DNA from: Thiotrichaceae bacterium
GTDB taxonomy: Bacteria > Pseudomonadota > Gammaproteobacteria > Thiotrichales > Thiotrichaceae
Direction: 5' to 3'
DNA: 6,098 bases
Assembly: GCA_015494435.1 (NCBI GenBank)
Contig: WGBH01000298.1
Location: 1 to 6,098 of the forward strand
Shown here one piece after another: positions 5,801 to 6,098 of this stretch. Each line of letters starts with the position of its first letter. Position 1 is the stretch's first letter. The position numbers were made by a program, and so were the translations under genes. The notes below the pieces were generated by a model. That model was given only the letters and a program-made list of their open reading frames with translations. It had not been told where the DNA came from and searched no databases.

Positions 5801-5926
5801 CTGCAACAAATGCTACAAAACACGCTTAAAATAAATAATTCTTCTAAGGATAGCGCTGAGCAAGAAGCAGACACAGAAGATAAAAGTATTGAAGAAGAAG
5901 TAAGTGACAAGTTAAAGGTTAATTAA
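2861..5926 (+). CDS. AsmA-family envelope protein with expanded repeat region
   Basis: A protein of 1021 residues counted from TTG 2861, or 1019 from ATG 2867. GAGG at 2850-2853 is 7 bases from the TTG but 13 from the ATG, so the TTG is slightly favoured. Residues 8-30 form one N-terminal membrane helix after a basic start. The AsmA N-terminal signature follows (FDANQYKNQIHQLVKENTGR at 31-50, then DLQLKGDIKLSIFP and a GEATFSN motif). Residues 253-545 contain tandem repeats of about 38 residues. AsmA-like beta-rich sequence runs from 546 to about 905, including the family-typical QKGTIRDSKLAQKV (797-810). Residues 911-990 are a charged coiled coil and 991-1021 an acidic tail. AsmA proteins are inner-membrane anchored, span the periplasm and are linked to phospholipid transport and outer-membrane assembly. 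E. coli AsmA is 617 residues, so this one is clearly enlarged. The specific paralogue is not identified, hence no symbol. It is probably co-transcribed with dsbA. Confidence 0.9.
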   Translation: MLMKPLKRLFFAFSILLVLLITAIVVFIATFDANQYKNQIHQLVKENTGRDLQLKGDIKLSIFPNIALDLGEATFSNLAQFDDIPFATVKSAQVGVQLMPLLHKKLLVEKIILNGLQLNLHKKANGSSNWDSVSDRSKETTSKKKFSDDFLKNFSIASIELNNATIHWRNDVSQQTLLITALNLRTGAFEPNKAIEIHLDGTLQQKKDPRVNISASLSTLLTLSQNNQFFTLKETHLKTALAGLPLSTLELLGDFDATTQQIHSSNLKLNLVGSKSLLSKGNLQLNITGDTTFNIKQQKLKTPAMQLQTRITDLQHIGSTIKATITGRTTIDLKNKQFSIVGMRLNGDAQGIINNESHMSTQVQGDAQLDLSNLLLRIKRIKLNTNAVKIFKNTGKANASITGNLRADLKDSQLDIKGMKLLVDAKELPNIADLNLDIIGNLTTKPKQQFFAIQNARIKTQLKGKILADSQLYAQLSSANLVANAKTQYLKLKGMYLNATLKGGIVPNGQLVHRSKGNIDINLSRHKGNAQLDKILIEVGKAKLTGNLKLSKLSPKPTFTGKFKTNQFNLKQLLKTLGIKLPTTSNPRVFGSSQGSFQLTATPDNVNLHALNLRIDQSRIVGDIALSNFKQIAVKTKLQISQLIFDDYLSSSVLNSPHKVPYKAPVNDKLLPVKRLKELNLNASIDVKKLHFKQLKLTNVHASIQAKNGIINATPLRFNLFKGKYNGGLNINVTKNIPVITMDHTIERLHAENLLLEFFQDRYVSGMISLKTNLTTRGNTVAILKQNLQGTADIEFQKGTIRDSKLAQKVSLAVAAFEAKKITKESSNTVTFTRLGGKWKVNKGIFSTNNIQLIAPHFLIKGNGEINIAKDQLDLKLRLGSKNKDNKLFAPLRIHGTFDQLKYELELDVLIKSLLDKRLEKRKEQLKQKLLDQKHKILEKLELRKQTELEKLQMKTEEAQQRLKSKQEKLQQRLQAEELKLQQMLQNTLKINNSSKDSAEQEADTEDKSIEEEVSDKLKVN
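3617..4495 (+). repeat. Tandem repeats of about 38 residues inside the AsmA protein
   Basis: Diverged protein repeats with the pattern ITG-x(2-3)-hydrophobic-D/N-L-K ... KGM-x-L recur in register. Anchor residues (mostly the Gly of ITG) fall at 289, 327, 365, 403, 440, 479 and 517, giving spacings of 38, 38, 38, 37, 39 and 38. A second anchor (the M of GM or its equivalent) falls at 305, 343, 381, 419, about 456, and 495. A weaker unit starts at Gly253. DNA identity between units is low, so these are old duplications. Each unit alternates hydrophobic and polar residues, as expected for paired beta strands extending a beta-groove. Confidence 0.75.
5591..5923 (+). other. Coiled-coil and acidic tail of the AsmA protein
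   Basis: Residues 911-990 are almost entirely K, E, Q, L and R with heptad-like leucines and no proline or glycine, predicting an uninterrupted coiled coil of about 80 residues (roughly 12 nm if straight). Residues 991-1021 are rich in D, E and S. Many AsmA proteins end in a short Lys/Glu helix, so this is an extension of an existing feature. Its position at the periplasmic end away from the membrane anchor suggests contact with another envelope component; this is an inference. Confidence 0.7.
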
Positions 5927-5957
5927 CTGCTACAATATATCTACTATTTCCTATAAA

Positions 5958-5970
5958 ATTATGACATAAT
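5958..5970. repeat. 13-bp perfect palindrome before the transposase gene
   Basis: ATTATG-A-CATAAT (6-bp arms, one central base) lies 7 bases before the presumed first transposase codon and is followed by ATTATTATTT. It could be a TnpA binding site at the left end of the IS607-type element or an operator. In such AT-rich DNA it could also arise by chance. The exact element boundary cannot be set from one copy. Confidence 0.35.
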
Positions 5971-5976
5971 ATTATT

Positions 5977-6098
5977 ATTTATTCAATAGGAAAATTTGCA
6001 AAACTAATCGGACGAAGTATACAAACACTAAGGTCATGGGATAAACAGGGAAAATTAATTCCTGCTTATCGGGGTAAAAGTGGACATAGAATGTATAG
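5977..6098 (+). CDS. IS607-family serine transposase TnpA, N-terminal part, cut by window edge
   Basis: The frame reads YSIGKFAKLIGRSIQTLRSW from base 5980, then DKQGKLIPAYRGKSGHRMY to the window end. This is the MerR-like helix-turn-helix domain of IS607-type serine recombinases; the ending GHR(R/M)Y is characteristic and separates it from true MerR regulators, which usually have LRYYE/D. The serine recombinase domain would lie beyond the edge. The codon before Tyr, where homologues have ATG, is ATT (5977-5979). An in-frame TGA lies at 5962-5964 and there is no ATG, GTG or TTG before ATG 6091, inside the domain. Either ATT is used as a rare start or the gene has lost its start and is decayed. 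No clear ribosome binding site is visible. It lies 50 bp after asmA in the same direction. Confidence 0.72.
   Translation, partial: MYSIGKFAKLIGRSIQTLRSWDKQGKLIPAYRGKSGHRMY
5977..6098 (+). mobile_element. Left portion of an IS607-type insertion sequence
   Basis: The presence of the transposase start implies an IS607-group element whose left end lies between the asmA stop (5926) and about 5976. IS607 elements have no terminal inverted repeats and make no target duplication, so the boundary cannot be read directly. Many carry a tnpB-like (RNA-guided nuclease ancestor) gene after tnpA, which would be outside the window. Confidence 0.6.

Noticed and set aside
5977..6098. A MerR-type transcription regulator
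   Set aside because: The LRSWDKQGKL and GHRMY features fit IS607 TnpA better than MerR regulators, though the missing C-terminal part leaves some doubt.

Overview
This AT-rich window most likely comes from the chromosome of a gammaproteobacterium. The gene order engB / di-haem cytochrome c4 / dsbA matches the order I recall downstream of polA in pseudomonads and related gammaproteobacteria. The low GC content and an IS607-type element at the right edge would suit several lineages (Thiotrichales-like sulfur bacteria are one guess), but the sequence alone does not settle the genus.

Layout: bases 1-190 carry no protein gene. They encode what looks like a compact plus-strand small RNA: a promoter-like -10 at 36-41, a long bulged hairpin at 49-111, and two consecutive intrinsic terminators ending near 148 and 189. 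It faces engB (minus strand, 239-847) tail to tail. This is the place of the Spot 42 gene (spf) in E. coli and of ErsA in Pseudomonas, between polA and engB; polA would lie just left of the window. The 299-base gap at 848-1146 is a divergent promoter region. It feeds cytochrome c4 (1147-1755, plus), which ends in a strong terminator at 1785-1818. A new promoter then serves dsbA (1955-2809) and probably asmA (2861-5926). The dsbA-asmA gap folds into a hairpin that buries the asmA ribosome binding site. After asmA, with no visible terminator, the window runs into the 5' end of an IS607-family transposase gene that lacks a normal start codon and is cut by the window edge.

The genes are mostly housekeeping and cell-envelope functions: ribosome assembly (EngB), periplasmic electron transfer (cytochrome c4), periplasmic disulfide formation (DsbA, here a lipoprotein on a long tether) and an AsmA-family envelope protein. 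The AsmA protein is unusual: its middle is built from about seven diverged repeats of about 38 residues, and its C-terminus is a long charged coiled coil. The most interesting candidates for new biology are the small RNA with C-rich loops, the SD-masking hairpin between dsbA and asmA, and the repeat-expanded AsmA. No defence system, CRISPR array or biosynthetic cluster is present.
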